Shown: positions 53,088 through 62,637, counted from the stretch's first letter. The stretch is 64,000 nt of DNA from Paenibacillus luteus (GCF_006542765.1 NZ_SKCD01000088.1:186001-250000), one strand, 5' to 3'. Numbers and translations are program-made. Notes: generated by a model not told the origin, from the letters alone.

Positions 53088-54005
53088 ATGAAATTGGAAC
53101 GATTGATTTCTATGATCTACAAGCTGCTTAATCACGAAGTTCTGTCTGCCTCCATGCTAGCAGAAGAGTTCCAAGTTTCTCAAAGAACCATCTATCGGGA
53201 TATCGATGTCATCTGTGCAGCCGGCTTTCCAGTCATCTCTTACCAGGGAATGAATGGCGGATATGGCATGATAGAAGGATATAAAATGGATAAAAGCTTG
53301 CTTGGTTCGTATGATGTTGATTCCCTGATTACTGTGCTAAGCAGCCTCTCCTCCGTATTTCAAGACGAGCGTGCGCAAGGAACCATTGAACGATTGCAAA
53401 CGATCGGGCAAGGGCATCAGACACCGATTCTATCGGTAGACTTTGAAACCCGTCGTACAGATCCCGAAGCGCTTCCTTATTTACGAACAGCCATTAAGGA
53501 GCGAAATATCGTCCGTTTCGATTACATCAATGCAAAGAATGAACGAACATCCCGTGATTTGGAACCGGTGAGGCTTCATTTTAAATATAGCAATTGGTAT
53601 GTCTATGGTTATTGCCGAACAAGGCAGGATTATCGGGAATTCCGGCTATCAAGAATGATGAATTTGTTCCTGACTCAGGATGCCTTTCAGCCACATCTCG
53701 AGGTGCCGGAAGAGGCCCGTCCTTCAAACAAGGAATGGCAAGATCAAATACAGGATGTCGTGGTCAGGGTGGGACCTGAGGCTCTGTCAGAGGCTATGGA
53801 TCAGTTTCACCAGGTGGATAAGCAATTTCTGGCCGATGGAAGCGTGACGCTGCGAATTCCGGTTTACAAACCGCTGGAGGCACGCTGGCTTTGGTCCATT
53901 CTGCTGAGTTTTGGCAGCGGCGCCGAAGTCCTCGAGCCCTCTCCGCTGCGAGCCATTTTAAAAGAACAGCTTTCAAATACGCTCAAACTCTATGAAGAAG
54001 TATGA
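53088..54005 (+). CDS. YafY-type HTH/WYL-domain regulator
   Basis: A 305-residue regulator with N-terminal helix-turn-helix (VLSASMLAEEFQVSQRTIYRDIDV) and a WYL domain around residues 140-205 (WYVYGYCRTRQDYREFRLSRM), with a C-terminal WCX extension. WYL regulators bind ligands such as nucleotides and often control small operons. It precedes a DinB-family gene in the same direction by 82 bases and may regulate it. Confidence 0.93.
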   Translation: MKLERLISMIYKLLNHEVLSASMLAEEFQVSQRTIYRDIDVICAAGFPVISYQGMNGGYGMIEGYKMDKSLLGSYDVDSLITVLSSLSSVFQDERAQGTIERLQTIGQGHQTPILSVDFETRRTDPEALPYLRTAIKERNIVRFDYINAKNERTSRDLEPVRLHFKYSNWYVYGYCRTRQDYREFRLSRMMNLFLTQDAFQPHLEVPEEARPSNKEWQDQIQDVVVRVGPEALSEAMDQFHQVDKQFLADGSVTLRIPVYKPLEARWLWSILLSFGSGAEVLEPSPLRAILKEQLSNTLKLYEEV

Positions 54006-54087
54006 CAGACTGTTGTCATACTTCTTTTATTATAATTACAACAGATACCAAAACAAACGCATGAGAAGCCAAAAGGAGACGTTATGA

Positions 54088-54597
54088 ATGTCGAATCATC
54101 CGGTACAAATGTTTGAATACCACACCTGGGCCAGCCAAACCATCCTGGGGAGAATCAAGGAACTCCCGTCCTCCGTGCTGAGCCAAGAAGTGAACAGCTC
54201 ATTTCCCACCATCGCCCATGCACTGAGCCATATCTATGCGGTTGATAAGATGTGGTATCTGGTTTTGACAGGTACGGGTATGCCAGAGGCGCTGCAAGCA
54301 TGCATACCGCTAAATGAAAGCATCCTGCCATCCATAGAAGACTATTCCAATATCTATGCCGAGTTATCCGATCAATTCAGAGAATGGTTTAGGAGCCACC
54401 CCGATTTAGAGCAAGCGACTTTACTTGATAATCCGTTCGCAGGAGTCCGCCAAACGCGCCTATCAGAAATTGTGCTGCAGATAGTCAATCACGGGACCTA
54501 TCACAGGGGCAATGTGTCTACAATGCTGCGTCAGCTCGGCCATGCGTCCACTATGAACGACTATTCTCTTTTTTGGTATCAAGAACCATTGAGGTAA
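54088..54597 (+). CDS. DinB-family protein
   Basis: A 169-residue four-helix protein of the DinB/YfiT fold. The metal-ligand histidines appear in HALSHIYAVDKMWY and NHGTYHRGNVSTMLRQLGH. Members are metal-dependent enzymes, some being thiol (bacillithiol) S-transferases; the reaction here is not known. ATG at 54088 is correctly spaced from AAAAGGAG. Confidence 0.88.
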   Translation: MSNHPVQMFEYHTWASQTILGRIKELPSSVLSQEVNSSFPTIAHALSHIYAVDKMWYLVLTGTGMPEALQACIPLNESILPSIEDYSNIYAELSDQFREWFRSHPDLEQATLLDNPFAGVRQTRLSEIVLQIVNHGTYHRGNVSTMLRQLGHASTMNDYSLFWYQEPLR

Positions 54598-54682
54598 GGT
54601 TAATCAACACAGCCAATCGATCTATTCCTCATTAGACCTCTGCTACTGTTAATAAAAATACGTTTTATCGAATAGGAGAAAA

Positions 54683-55102
54683 ATGATGTTTCATGTACTA
54701 CAAGAGATTAACTGGATTGCAGTATTATTAGCTGCATTAGCTTCCGCTGTATTGGGAGGACTTTGGTTTACTGTGTTTTTCGGAAAAGCTTATGCCCTTG
54801 CGCTAGGAAGAGAAGGCAAACCTGCTGAAAAGCCAGCGCCCCTATTTATTGCAGGACCTTTTGTGTGCGGTTTAATTACAACAGTCACAATGGCCATTTT
54901 AATCTATGCCTTAAACATCGAATCCCTTGTTGATGCTATCCTCTTCGGTGTTATTGTCGGTATTGGCTTGTTGACCTCAACGACCGTCAATACGGCAATC
55001 AATCCAAACATGCCTCGCCCGCTTTTGTACGGACTGATTAGCGGAAGTTACTTTTCACTGTCCGGTTTGATCATTAGCATAGTTCTTGTCATTATGAAAT
55101 AG
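54683..55102 (+). CDS. DUF1761 membrane protein
   Basis: A 139-residue protein with four membrane segments, WIAVLLAALASAVLGGLWFTVFFGKAY at the start as in DUF1761. Function unknown. AGGAG lies just upstream of the ATG pair. It is followed by the hairpin at 55179-55204. Confidence 0.88.
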   Translation: MMFHVLQEINWIAVLLAALASAVLGGLWFTVFFGKAYALALGREGKPAEKPAPLFIAGPFVCGLITTVTMAILIYALNIESLVDAILFGVIVGIGLLTSTTVNTAINPNMPRPLLYGLISGSYFSLSGLIISIVLVIMK

Positions 55103-55178
55103 TGGGTTATTCATGAATCGGAAATAGGCTCAGCACGCGTTCTAAGGTCATTAAATATTAACTTCAAAAATAAACGCT

Positions 55179-55204
55179 GCCCAGTTCTCTTGAGAGAACT
55201 GGGC
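55179..55204 (+). terminator. Hairpin terminator after the DUF1761 gene
   Basis: GCCCAGTTCTCT pairs perfectly with AGAGAACTGGGC around a two-base turn, followed by a short T/A-rich stretch. Its location argues against the longer frame from 55190 of the next gene. Confidence 0.75.
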
Positions 55205-55282
55205 TTAATTGCTAAGCTAGCCTTATCGTTTATAAGCATCAGAATTAGATTCCATACCGAGAAAGGAGAAAGTATCTTAATT

Positions 55283-55852
55283 ATGGACATTGAAAATCTA
55301 TTTACTGCAATATCGAAAGAAGATTTAAGGGATTGGCTGCAAGAGAATAGCAAGATAGCAACATCTTGTTGGGTCGTCGTGAGCATGGCGCCAAAGCCAG
55401 ATTCGTTGCTGTATTTGGACGCGGTCGAACAATCTTTATGTTTCGGTTGGATCGACGGGGTTAAGAAGAAAATATCTGAAACCGGGCTCTCGCAGAGACT
55501 GTCTCCAAGAAGCAAAAAAAGCAATTGGACTGAATTAAATAAAGAGCGTGTCCGCCGCCTGGAAAAGTTAGGGTTAATGACGGGTGAAGGAAGAAAGGTG
55601 CTTCCAGATATGAGGCATGATTCATTTAAAATAGATACGGTGATCGAGCAAAGGCTAAAAGAGGATACACAGGTATACGAGAATTTCTTGGCGTTTCCAG
55701 CTCTTTATCAAAGAGTTCGAATCGACACGATCCAGAGCAATAAACATCAGCCAGAATTATTTAAGGATAGATTAGACAAATTTATAACAAACACGAAAGA
55801 AAATAAAATGTACGGCCAATGGCATGATAATGGCCGCCTTCTCGATTATTAA
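55283..55852 (+). CDS. YdeI/OmpD-associated-family protein
   Basis: A 189-residue soluble protein with the family motif EQSLCFGWIDGVKKK near the N-terminus, SQRLSPRSKKSNWTELNKERV and the helical C-terminal half. Members are linked with antimicrobial-peptide resistance in B. subtilis (YdeI) but their mechanism is unknown. ATG at 55283 is used; GAAAGGAG is 14 bases upstream, rather far. Confidence 0.85.
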   Translation: MDIENLFTAISKEDLRDWLQENSKIATSCWVVVSMAPKPDSLLYLDAVEQSLCFGWIDGVKKKISETGLSQRLSPRSKKSNWTELNKERVRRLEKLGLMTGEGRKVLPDMRHDSFKIDTVIEQRLKEDTQVYENFLAFPALYQRVRIDTIQSNKHQPELFKDRLDKFITNTKENKMYGQWHDNGRLLDY

Positions 55853-55938
55853 GATGCGCTAGATCGAATAGAGTGAAATGAAGTGTTTACAGCCTCTCCC
55901 CCCTCCCACAACGTGAAGGCTAAGGCTTTTACAAAAAA

Positions 55939-55976
55939 AGCAGCCAACCAGACTTGGAATAGTCCGATCGACTGCT
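55939..55976 (-). terminator. Terminator of the SLH-protein gene
   Basis: On the minus strand a 16-base stem that includes four G-U pairs (AGCAGTCGATCGGACT with AGTCTGGTTGGCTGCT) is followed by seven T. Confidence 0.85.
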
Positions 55977-55993
55977 ATGCATCTTAACAAAAC

Positions 55994-56683
55994 TTAAGCC
56001 GTAGTTTCCGGCTCAACCGGGTCTGGAGCAACATCGTCCTTGTGCGCATCAATGAAGCTGCGTGCATCATACAGGATCGCTGCCGCTTCGGCACGCGTCA
56101 GTACATGCGTTGGATCGAAGTTGCCTGCTTCATCCAGGGATACGATTTTGTACAGAAGCGCACGTTGGATCGTACCTTGGTAGTCAACCGTGATCGACTT
56201 CTCATCTTGGATTGGAATGAACATTTTAATCGTCGGGTACTGGCCTGTCAGCTCAAGAGCCTGTACGAGATAATGCGTGAACTGCTCCTTGGTGAGCGGT
56301 GCCTTCGGATCAATATCGGCTGGAATATCCAGGCCGTTATAGTGGGCAATAACAAAATCCTCCGCGTACCACGCGTCGTTGTTTACTTTTGTATAAAAAC
56401 CGTCCGCAGTTGGCGCGCTTGAGAAATCAATGGCTGCGAGGCTAATTTGCGTTGCTCTAACGATTAAGGAAATGCCTTGTGCGGCGGTTAGGTTATCTTC
56501 CGGGTTGAAAGACGTATCGCTCACTCCCTTGATAATGCCTTGTTGCTGCAAGGCTTCAATCTTCGCTTTGCTGCTTAAGCTAGAAATATCGCTAAATGGA
56601 GCTGCTGCAAAGGCTTGTGTAGCAATAGTTGCAGAAAGCATGACAGCGACCGCTGCAATGGATGTCGTTATACGTTTCTTCAT
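55994..56683 (-). CDS. Secreted S-layer-homology (SLH) protein
   Basis: The 229-residue protein has a signal peptide cleaved near residue 27 (TQAFAAAPF) and SLH-type repeats: FSDISSLSSKAKIEALQQQGIIKG then AAQGISLIV, then LTKEQFTHYLVQAL and FDPTHVLTRAEAAAILYDA. SLH domains bind pyruvylated secondary cell-wall polymer and fix proteins on the surface. The whole protein is SLH plus a short acidic tail, with no catalytic domain. GAGGTGG precedes ATG. Confidence 0.88.
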   Translation of the reverse strand: MKKRITTSIAAVAVMLSATIATQAFAAAPFSDISSLSSKAKIEALQQQGIIKGVSDTSFNPEDNLTAAQGISLIVRATQISLAAIDFSSAPTADGFYTKVNNDAWYAEDFVIAHYNGLDIPADIDPKAPLTKEQFTHYLVQALELTGQYPTIKMFIPIQDEKSITVDYQGTIQRALLYKIVSLDEAGNFDPTHVLTRAEAAAILYDARSFIDAHKDDVAPDPVEPETTA

Positions 56684-56758
56684 GGTCGTCCACCTCTTCT
56701 GATTGGTTTTGTCCGTTCTCCTATTAGAACGGCGCTGCCTCGCAAAAGGTTGCAGACC

Positions 56759-57949
56759 TCACAATCCCGCACTCATCCCCTCCGACCGACGGACACCTTT
56801 GCGCAAGCGGAAATATAGCAAAGAAAACCCGACCGTTCCCGCCAAAGCAAGCGTACCGCATAACTGATACATCGCCTGCGGGCCCGACTGCTCAAACAGC
56901 CAGCCTCCCGCAATGCCCGCCGCAATTCCGGACAAGCCACCCCAAGTCAGCGCATAAAGAGCCTGGCCCGAGGCTCTGAATTCAGCAGGCACGAGCAGGA
57001 CAGTCAACTGCGTGCCAATGTAATAATAGCCGCCGAACGTAATGCAGTGCAGCGCCTGAATGTAAATGATCTGCACCGCGCTGTCTGCATTGGACATCAG
57101 GAGCCAGCGCAACGCGAACAAGCCGCTGATCACGATGAGGCAAAGAACCATCGTCCGTGTGTTTTTTTTCAAATAACGATCAAGCAGCAGAAATACGGGA
57201 ATTTCAAAAATGGATGACCAGAAGGCCGACCAGCCGATCATGGAAGCTTCCCCACCCATTTCTCTAATATAAAGCGAAATAAATGTCGTATTCATCGAGT
57301 TTGGAATCGAAATAACCAGGCCAATGACCAAGAACAGCAAGAAATAACGATTGCGAAACATAGAGCGGTAATTCACCTTGCCTGCTGGCGCGGCCCCCTT
57401 GGCCTCGCCTCTTGGCAGCGTAAGTGCAAATCCTAGGGAAATAAGCATCATCACCGTGTAGATGACCCATAGCCGCTCAATCCCAATCTGCCCAATAATA
57501 GGCCCAGCTATAACAGCCATAAGCGCCCATCCGAGCGAACCAAACAACCGAAACGCGCCAAAATGATGCTTGGTTCCTTCAATCGTATTCAGAATCAGGC
57601 TATTCGTTTGCGAAAATAAGGGCATTTGAAAAAAGAAAAAGAAAAGCATACTCGCATAAATCATCGTATAGGATTGATATAAAAAGACAAGCTGCATGAT
57701 GAGCATGCTTCCTATGAGCATAATGATCAGAATAAGCCTGACATTGCGGAGCCTGTCGCTTAAATAGCCCCATAACGGATTCGCAATAATGGAGACCATT
57801 GGTCCGACGGCCATCAAGGCGCCGATCTCCAGCGTTGACATGCCGATCGATTGCAAATATAACGCAAAGAACGTACTGTAGACGGCAATTGCGCCATATA
57901 CAAAAAAATTGAACGCTTTGATCATCTGAAACGATTTAGTATCATTCAT
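56759..57949 (-). CDS. MFS transporter, MFS_1-like family (LacY/phenylpropionate type)
   Basis: A 396-residue protein with twelve membrane segments; FYGAIAVYSTFFALYLQSIGMSTLEIG and NPLWGYLSDRLRNVR are typical of the MFS_1-like group that contains 3-phenylpropionate and oligosaccharide permeases. Last gene of a three-gene leftward operon with an isomerase and an oxidoreductase, so it likely imports or exports the sugar or polyol they process. Confidence 0.88.
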   Translation of the reverse strand: MNDTKSFQMIKAFNFFVYGAIAVYSTFFALYLQSIGMSTLEIGALMAVGPMVSIIANPLWGYLSDRLRNVRLILIIMLIGSMLIMQLVFLYQSYTMIYASMLFFFFFQMPLFSQTNSLILNTIEGTKHHFGAFRLFGSLGWALMAVIAGPIIGQIGIERLWVIYTVMMLISLGFALTLPRGEAKGAAPAGKVNYRSMFRNRYFLLFLVIGLVISIPNSMNTTFISLYIREMGGEASMIGWSAFWSSIFEIPVFLLLDRYLKKNTRTMVLCLIVISGLFALRWLLMSNADSAVQIIYIQALHCITFGGYYYIGTQLTVLLVPAEFRASGQALYALTWGGLSGIAAGIAGGWLFEQSGPQAMYQLCGTLALAGTVGFSLLYFRLRKGVRRSEGMSAGL

Positions 57950-58000
57950 ATCCTGTCCTTCATCCTGCCGCCAGAGCTGTTGCCGAACCGTTACAAATTT

Positions 58001-59128
58001 CTAAAGCAGCACGGCAGACGTTCGGGAGCGCGTCACGACTTCCTCGGCGCTGACTTCCCGTCCCAGCTCCTCTGACATATAGATGCCTTCGCTTATTAGC
58101 ATAGTATTCAGCGCAATCTCCGCTGTCGGCAATAACGGCACTCTTCCTTGCAGCGCAGCAACCCAATGATGTTGCGAAGACGCATACGCATCCTCATGCT
58201 CATACAGCCGATGCCTGCGCAAATCCATCATATCCAAATCAATCGTGCTATCCATATCCATATCGCAAACGGTGCTATGGAAGCTGAACGGCTGGGCCGC
58301 AGCCCCATCGGCTTCATTAGGAAGCCGCACTCCGCCCTTCGAGCCAGCGATGCTGCTTCCCTCAAATCCGCCCATATGAATCGCCCAGGCTTCTACAATA
58401 TCCAGCGTTAAACCGCCGGAAAAACGAATAAAGCCTGCCGCCAGCTCTTCCACGTCGAAGCCGCTTTGCTCCCTGCGCTCCGGCAGCATATCCGTCTCCT
58501 GATACAGCTTGCCCGATATTCTGTCCACCTGCGGGTTGCCGAGCAGGTATAGCAGCTGAGCAATATGGTAGACGCCCATGTCCAGCAAGGCTCCTCCTGC
58601 CGCTGTCTCCTTGCGCGTGAAGTAGGGCGTGCCATACCCATCCACAAAGGGACGGTTCCTTCTGCGAAATCCCGTCGAGCGCGCATGATAAAGCTTGCCC
58701 AGCATGCCGCCGTCAATTAACGTTTTTGCGGCTTTCGTGTCTCTGCCATATAACGTAAAGAGCTGAACATGCAATTGCTTGCCGTAAGCTTTTGCCGCCT
58801 CAACCATCGCTTTTCCGTCGGTATACGTACCCGCAATCGGTTTTTCGCAATAGACATGGAGCCCCGCTTCCAGAGCGGCTATCGTTACCGGAGCGTGAAA
58901 GTTATTGTGCAAGCATACATCCACTGCATCGAGCCCCTCATGCTTCAGCAGCTCCCGAAAGTCCGCATAGGCATTCGGAATGCCATAGAGCTCCGCAACA
59001 CGCCTTGCCTCCGTTTCATTAACATCGCATACGGCAACAAGCTCGGCCCCGGCTATGTTCTTATACTTCTCGATGTGCATTTTGCCAATTTGCCCGACTC
59101 CGATCATTCCAATTCGAATATTCTTCAT
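58001..59128 (-). CDS. Gfo/Idh/MocA-family oxidoreductase
   Basis: A 375-residue NAD(P)-dependent sugar or inositol dehydrogenase. The Rossmann motif is IGMIGVGQIGKMH, followed by VAVCDVNE and the family lysine in HVYCEKPIAGT; the C-terminal beta-sheet domain contains a GGFEGSS turn. ATG at 59128 has GAGGAG upstream. It begins four bases after the isomerase stop. The specific substrate is unknown; the neighbour suggests a sugar or inositol. Confidence 0.92.
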   Translation of the reverse strand: MKNIRIGMIGVGQIGKMHIEKYKNIAGAELVAVCDVNETEARRVAELYGIPNAYADFRELLKHEGLDAVDVCLHNNFHAPVTIAALEAGLHVYCEKPIAGTYTDGKAMVEAAKAYGKQLHVQLFTLYGRDTKAAKTLIDGGMLGKLYHARSTGFRRRNRPFVDGYGTPYFTRKETAAGGALLDMGVYHIAQLLYLLGNPQVDRISGKLYQETDMLPERREQSGFDVEELAAGFIRFSGGLTLDIVEAWAIHMGGFEGSSIAGSKGGVRLPNEADGAAAQPFSFHSTVCDMDMDSTIDLDMMDLRRHRLYEHEDAYASSQHHWVAALQGRVPLLPTAEIALNTMLISEGIYMSEELGREVSAEEVVTRSRTSAVLL

Positions 59129-59132
59129 GCTG

Positions 59133-59954
59133 CTACTCTCCTCTGCCGGAGGACTGACTTGCATCCACTAAAATTTTCTTCACCTTGGAGATTAGCAGCT
59201 CCGTCTCTATATATTGGTTGCCGGGAGCGTTATATTCTACGCCAAAGTAACCCTTATAGCCTGCTTCCCGAAGCATATGAATGGTAGACACCGCCTGCTC
59301 GCCGTCAGCCGTCTCCTCATCAAAATGAGTATGATAGGCCCATGGCGCAACGATGCTGTCGCCTTCCGCCTGATTTTCCTTCCAACGCCCCAAATGTACG
59401 AGAAAACCAAATGAAGGATGATCAACCGCCTCCGCCAGACGTTTCATCTCATTCGGATTGAGCGATGCTCCCATATGATTCTCAGGGCCCAAGAGAAAGC
59501 CGTGCTCGCGTGCATAGTCTGAAAATTCACGATAGCGCTTTACCGTATACTCGAACTGCTCCTCGCCCATCTGTTCAAAATTTTCATAGCTGCCGCCTGT
59601 ATCAATCCGTACCGTCTCCGCACCCAAAATGACGGATGCCCGTAAATGCAGAAGGGCATTGTCGTACAGTTGGTTACGCATATCCTCGTCCGGATCCCAC
59701 AAATGGGCACCGTCGATAGCAAAGTTAACAACGCGCATTTCCTTCTCATCCAGCGCCTCGCGTATTTTACGAATATAGCTTTCATCCGCTAGCTTCATGA
59801 TTGGCTTGCTGCTCCGGTCGATAAAAAAACCGTTCCACAAATCAACCACATCCATGCGATAGCGGTACTTGACCGTCTCCAAATAGCCGAATACATCCAT
59901 CTTCCCTTCCAAGTACGTGTTATTGAATGAATAGCCTCCGATTGAAATGTTCAT
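59133..59954 (-). CDS. Sugar-phosphate isomerase/epimerase-type TIM-barrel protein
   Basis: A 273-residue AP-endonuclease-2-like TIM barrel as in IolE/IolH and xylose-isomerase-like enzymes. The metal-ligand residues appear in GPENHMGASLN (Glu) and HTHFDEE (His, Asp), with the last Glu in FGVEYNAPGN. ATG at 59954 is served by GGGAGG. It is the first gene of the operon with the Gfo/Idh enzyme and an MFS carrier. Confidence 0.9.
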   Translation of the reverse strand: MNISIGGYSFNNTYLEGKMDVFGYLETVKYRYRMDVVDLWNGFFIDRSSKPIMKLADESYIRKIREALDEKEMRVVNFAIDGAHLWDPDEDMRNQLYDNALLHLRASVILGAETVRIDTGGSYENFEQMGEEQFEYTVKRYREFSDYAREHGFLLGPENHMGASLNPNEMKRLAEAVDHPSFGFLVHLGRWKENQAEGDSIVAPWAYHTHFDEETADGEQAVSTIHMLREAGYKGYFGVEYNAPGNQYIETELLISKVKKILVDASQSSGRGE

Positions 59955-60101
59955 TGCTTCGTCCTCCCGCAAGTGAATAGATTAGCGTCATACCCTCATT
60001 ATAGTCCTCCTTCAAATCAGTCTGCGGTGCACTTTCTTCTGATTCAGGGGGAAATTTCTCTTTTCATAGAACAGCTCAGATTGGTCCTTTTGACCCTATC
60101 G

Positions 60102-60140
60102 TTTACAATCTCTATACAATTTCTAAATAATGGGATAATA
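60102..60140 (+). promoter_or_regulatory. PhoP box upstream of the pst locus
   Basis: Four six-base repeats separated by five bases (TTTACA, TATACA, TAAATA, ATAATA) match the PhoP pattern of TT(A/T/C)ACA-like direct repeats. A TATGAT at 60150-60155 could be the -10 element. In Bacillus PhoP-P activates pst when phosphate is scarce, so the same is expected for the stalk-protein/pst transcript. Confidence 0.8.
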
Positions 60141-60299
60141 AATCGCTGTTATGATCTAGTAGAAATGAACGACTCACCGATGAAACGTTCCGAACTAACA
60201 CTGCCTGGGAGGGATTAAGCCAAGCATACATACCGACCAAGGCCGTCGGACATTCGGTTTATAAAAAAAATACCCATTTGAGAAAGGTGACTCCATTCC

Positions 60300-61700
60300 A
60301 TGCAAATGAAAAAAGCAATGGTAATCTCTATGATCGCCGCAGCAATCAGCGCTTCAGCCGTGACTCCGGTATTCGCACAAACAGCAGCTAGCAAACAAGC
60401 TGTACAAATCAACCAATCGAACTTTTTTGTTAATGCAAATCCGGTTTCCATTCGCACGATTGTAGACGGCGGCGTCACACTCGCTTCCGTTCGCGACATC
60501 ACTAATGCCATTGGCGCTACTCTTCACATTAACAGTGACCATACGGTTGTTGTAAAATTCCGCGACAACACTTTGAAGCTGAAAGTAGCTTCCAAAACCC
60601 TTACGGTAAATGGTACAGCGACCGCTCTTCAGCACCCAGCCAAGGAAGTTGCCTATGCAACCTTCATCGAGCCAGCGGCTTTCGTTCAAGCACTTGGCGG
60701 TACTTATGAAAACAATACCATCAGCGTGGTAGAACTGCTTGACGGTGCCGAGCATGCCATTTGGGCAAACTCTTCCCAACTGATCGTTTCCAACTCTGCT
60801 GGCGAAGGACGCGAGGACTTTCTGGTAGATGCGGCAACTGGAAAATACGAGCTGCTGCTGGCATCCTCTGACACGTCTGAGCTTGTCCTTTCTCCAGATG
60901 GCAAAAGCGTAGCTTACTCCGATGCGAACGGCGCAGTATTCACCATCGAGCTCAGCACGAAGCAAACGAAGCAAGTAAGTACAGATAGCTCTATCAAAAA
61001 CGAGCTGCAATACTCAAAAGACGGCTCTTCCCTCTTCTTCCTGCAAGGCGACAAAAGCTCTGTCATCGCAAAGGTTTCCCTAGCAGATGGCAGCGTCACT
61101 AAAGTGCTGGAAGACAAAGTGGATTACAAAGGAAACCTTGAAGTGTCCGCAGACGGCAAGCAGGTTGCTTTCTACGTGTTCAAGCAACCGAAAGTAACAG
61201 CCGACAGCAACAAGGACGTTGAGCTTGATGACGTGGCTATCGACGCAACTGGCACGGAGCCGCAAATCTACTACTACAACACAGCCGCAGCAGACAACAA
61301 GCCAGTTCAGCTTACGAAAGACGCTGCAGATAAAGTCTTTCTTAAACTGTCCGCAGACGGCTCCAAAGTCAGCTACATAAGCGTAAGCGCTGATGAAGCA
61401 AGCGTTGGACAGTTGGTTACTGTTGATAATGCTGGCAAAGCAAGCACGCCTTCGTTCGCAGACAAAGACGTTTACCAACTGGTTCAAGGCGGCAGCAAAT
61501 TGTATCTTCTAACAGCTGATGGCAACAGCACAAACGCAATTTATGAAATCGACAGCGCGTCTGGCACAAGCAAGCTCGTTCAGACCGTTTCGGATAGTGC
61601 ATCTGAGCTGCTGATCTCAAGCAATGGCGATATCGCTGCACTCATTGACGGTCAATTGGTCGTATCTTCCCAAGGCAAATGGAAAAACATCACAAACTAA
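60300..61700 (+). CDS. Secreted stalk-domain/propeller protein upstream of pst
   Basis: The 466-residue protein has a signal peptide cleaved near residue 26 (PVFAQ), then a copper-amine-oxidase N-terminal-like stalk domain (about residues 35-145, with LASVRDITNAIGA and AFVQALGGTY) and a C-terminal PD40/TolB-like beta-propeller (LSPDGKSVAYSD, SADGKQVAFYV, SADGSKVSYIS). The stalk domain does not bind copper. AAAGGTGA serves the ATG. It lies behind a Pho box and 19 bases before pstS, so it is probably part of the phosphate-starvation response, maybe as a binding partner of PstS. No lipobox. Confidence 0.85.
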   Translation: MQMKKAMVISMIAAAISASAVTPVFAQTAASKQAVQINQSNFFVNANPVSIRTIVDGGVTLASVRDITNAIGATLHINSDHTVVVKFRDNTLKLKVASKTLTVNGTATALQHPAKEVAYATFIEPAAFVQALGGTYENNTISVVELLDGAEHAIWANSSQLIVSNSAGEGREDFLVDAATGKYELLLASSDTSELVLSPDGKSVAYSDANGAVFTIELSTKQTKQVSTDSSIKNELQYSKDGSSLFFLQGDKSSVIAKVSLADGSVTKVLEDKVDYKGNLEVSADGKQVAFYVFKQPKVTADSNKDVELDDVAIDATGTEPQIYYYNTAAADNKPVQLTKDAADKVFLKLSADGSKVSYISVSADEASVGQLVTVDNAGKASTPSFADKDVYQLVQGGSKLYLLTADGNSTNAIYEIDSASGTSKLVQTVSDSASELLISSNGDIAALIDGQLVVSSQGKWKNITN

Positions 61701-61719
61701 TTAACGGAGGTCATTCCTA

Positions 61720-62583
61720 ATGAAATGGTTTAAACAATTAACAATCGCGGCGCTTATCGCCGTTGTAGGCTTCAGTTCTGTCCCTGCTTCCACTCCCGTA
61801 GCTACTGCTGCAAGCAAGCTTAGCGGCAAAATCGTTATCAACGGCTCATCTGCCTTACTTCCTTTGACGCTTCAAGCGTCAAACGAATTCAAGAAGCTGA
61901 ATCCAAAGGTTAAAATTTCTGCATCTGCTGCCGGTTCCATTACAGGACCGCAAGCTGTGCGCAAAGGCATCGCCGATATCGGAGCTGTAGACTGGGATGC
62001 AACAAAGGATGTTCCAGGCTTTAAAAAATTCGAAGGCCAAGTCGCTCATAAAGTAGCCATCATTCCATTCGCAGCTGTTGTAAACAAAAACGTAACTGCA
62101 ACAAACTTGACGACTAAAGATCTGCAAGGCATCTTCTCCGGCAAAATCAAAAACTGGAAAGAAGTTGGCGGCAAAGATGCAGACATCATCGTCGTGAACC
62201 GTACTTTCGGATCAGGCACACGCGTTAACTTCCAAGACAAGGCGCTTGACGGTACAGATTTCATGTCCAAAGGCGACAACTACAAAGAAGTAAAAACAAG
62301 CGGTGACATGAAATCCGCAATCGAAACAACACCTAACGCCATCGGTTACATGGACCTTGCTTATGTAACGGACAAAATGACTGCTGTAAAAATTAATGAT
62401 ATCGCTCCTACTGAAGCTAACGTCATTAACGGTAAATACAAAGTGTGGGGCTACGGGTACTACATGACCAAAGGCGAGCCAACTGGCGCTACAAAGGAAT
62501 TCATCAAATACGTGCAAAGCACGAAATTCCAAAACGGATCGCTCAAAAAGCTTAAATTCATTCCGATCTCGGCAATCAAATAG
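61720..62583 (+). CDS. pstS: Phosphate-binding protein PstS
   Basis: The 287-residue PBP-type protein shows the phosphate-binding loops INGSSALLPLT, SAAGSITGP and RTFGSGTRVNF. It delivers phosphate to PstCA. The signal peptide (residues 1-32) ends in ATAASKLSG and there is no cysteine anywhere in the protein, so, unlike most Gram-positive PstS proteins, it is not a lipoprotein; it might be held by another wall protein. AACGGAGG-like ribosome site precedes ATG. A hairpin follows before pstC. Confidence 0.95.
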   Translation: MKWFKQLTIAALIAVVGFSSVPASTPVATAASKLSGKIVINGSSALLPLTLQASNEFKKLNPKVKISASAAGSITGPQAVRKGIADIGAVDWDATKDVPGFKKFEGQVAHKVAIIPFAAVVNKNVTATNLTTKDLQGIFSGKIKNWKEVGGKDADIIVVNRTFGSGTRVNFQDKALDGTDFMSKGDNYKEVKTSGDMKSAIETTPNAIGYMDLAYVTDKMTAVKINDIAPTEANVINGKYKVWGYGYYMTKGEPTGATKEFIKYVQSTKFQNGSLKKLKFIPISAIK

Positions 62584-62597
62584 TTTTGATTTACAGG

Positions 62598-62637
62598 AGC
62601 GGTCGGCTTGCGCATATGAGCGCCTAAGCCGGCCGTT
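62598..62637 (+). terminator. Attenuating hairpin between pstS and pstC
   Basis: AGCGGTCGGCTT pairs with AAGCCGGCCGTT through 12 bases with two G-U pairs, with an inner GCGC/GCGC helix, followed by CTTTCCTT. It would make pstS mRNA more abundant than pstCA mRNA. Confidence 0.8.
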
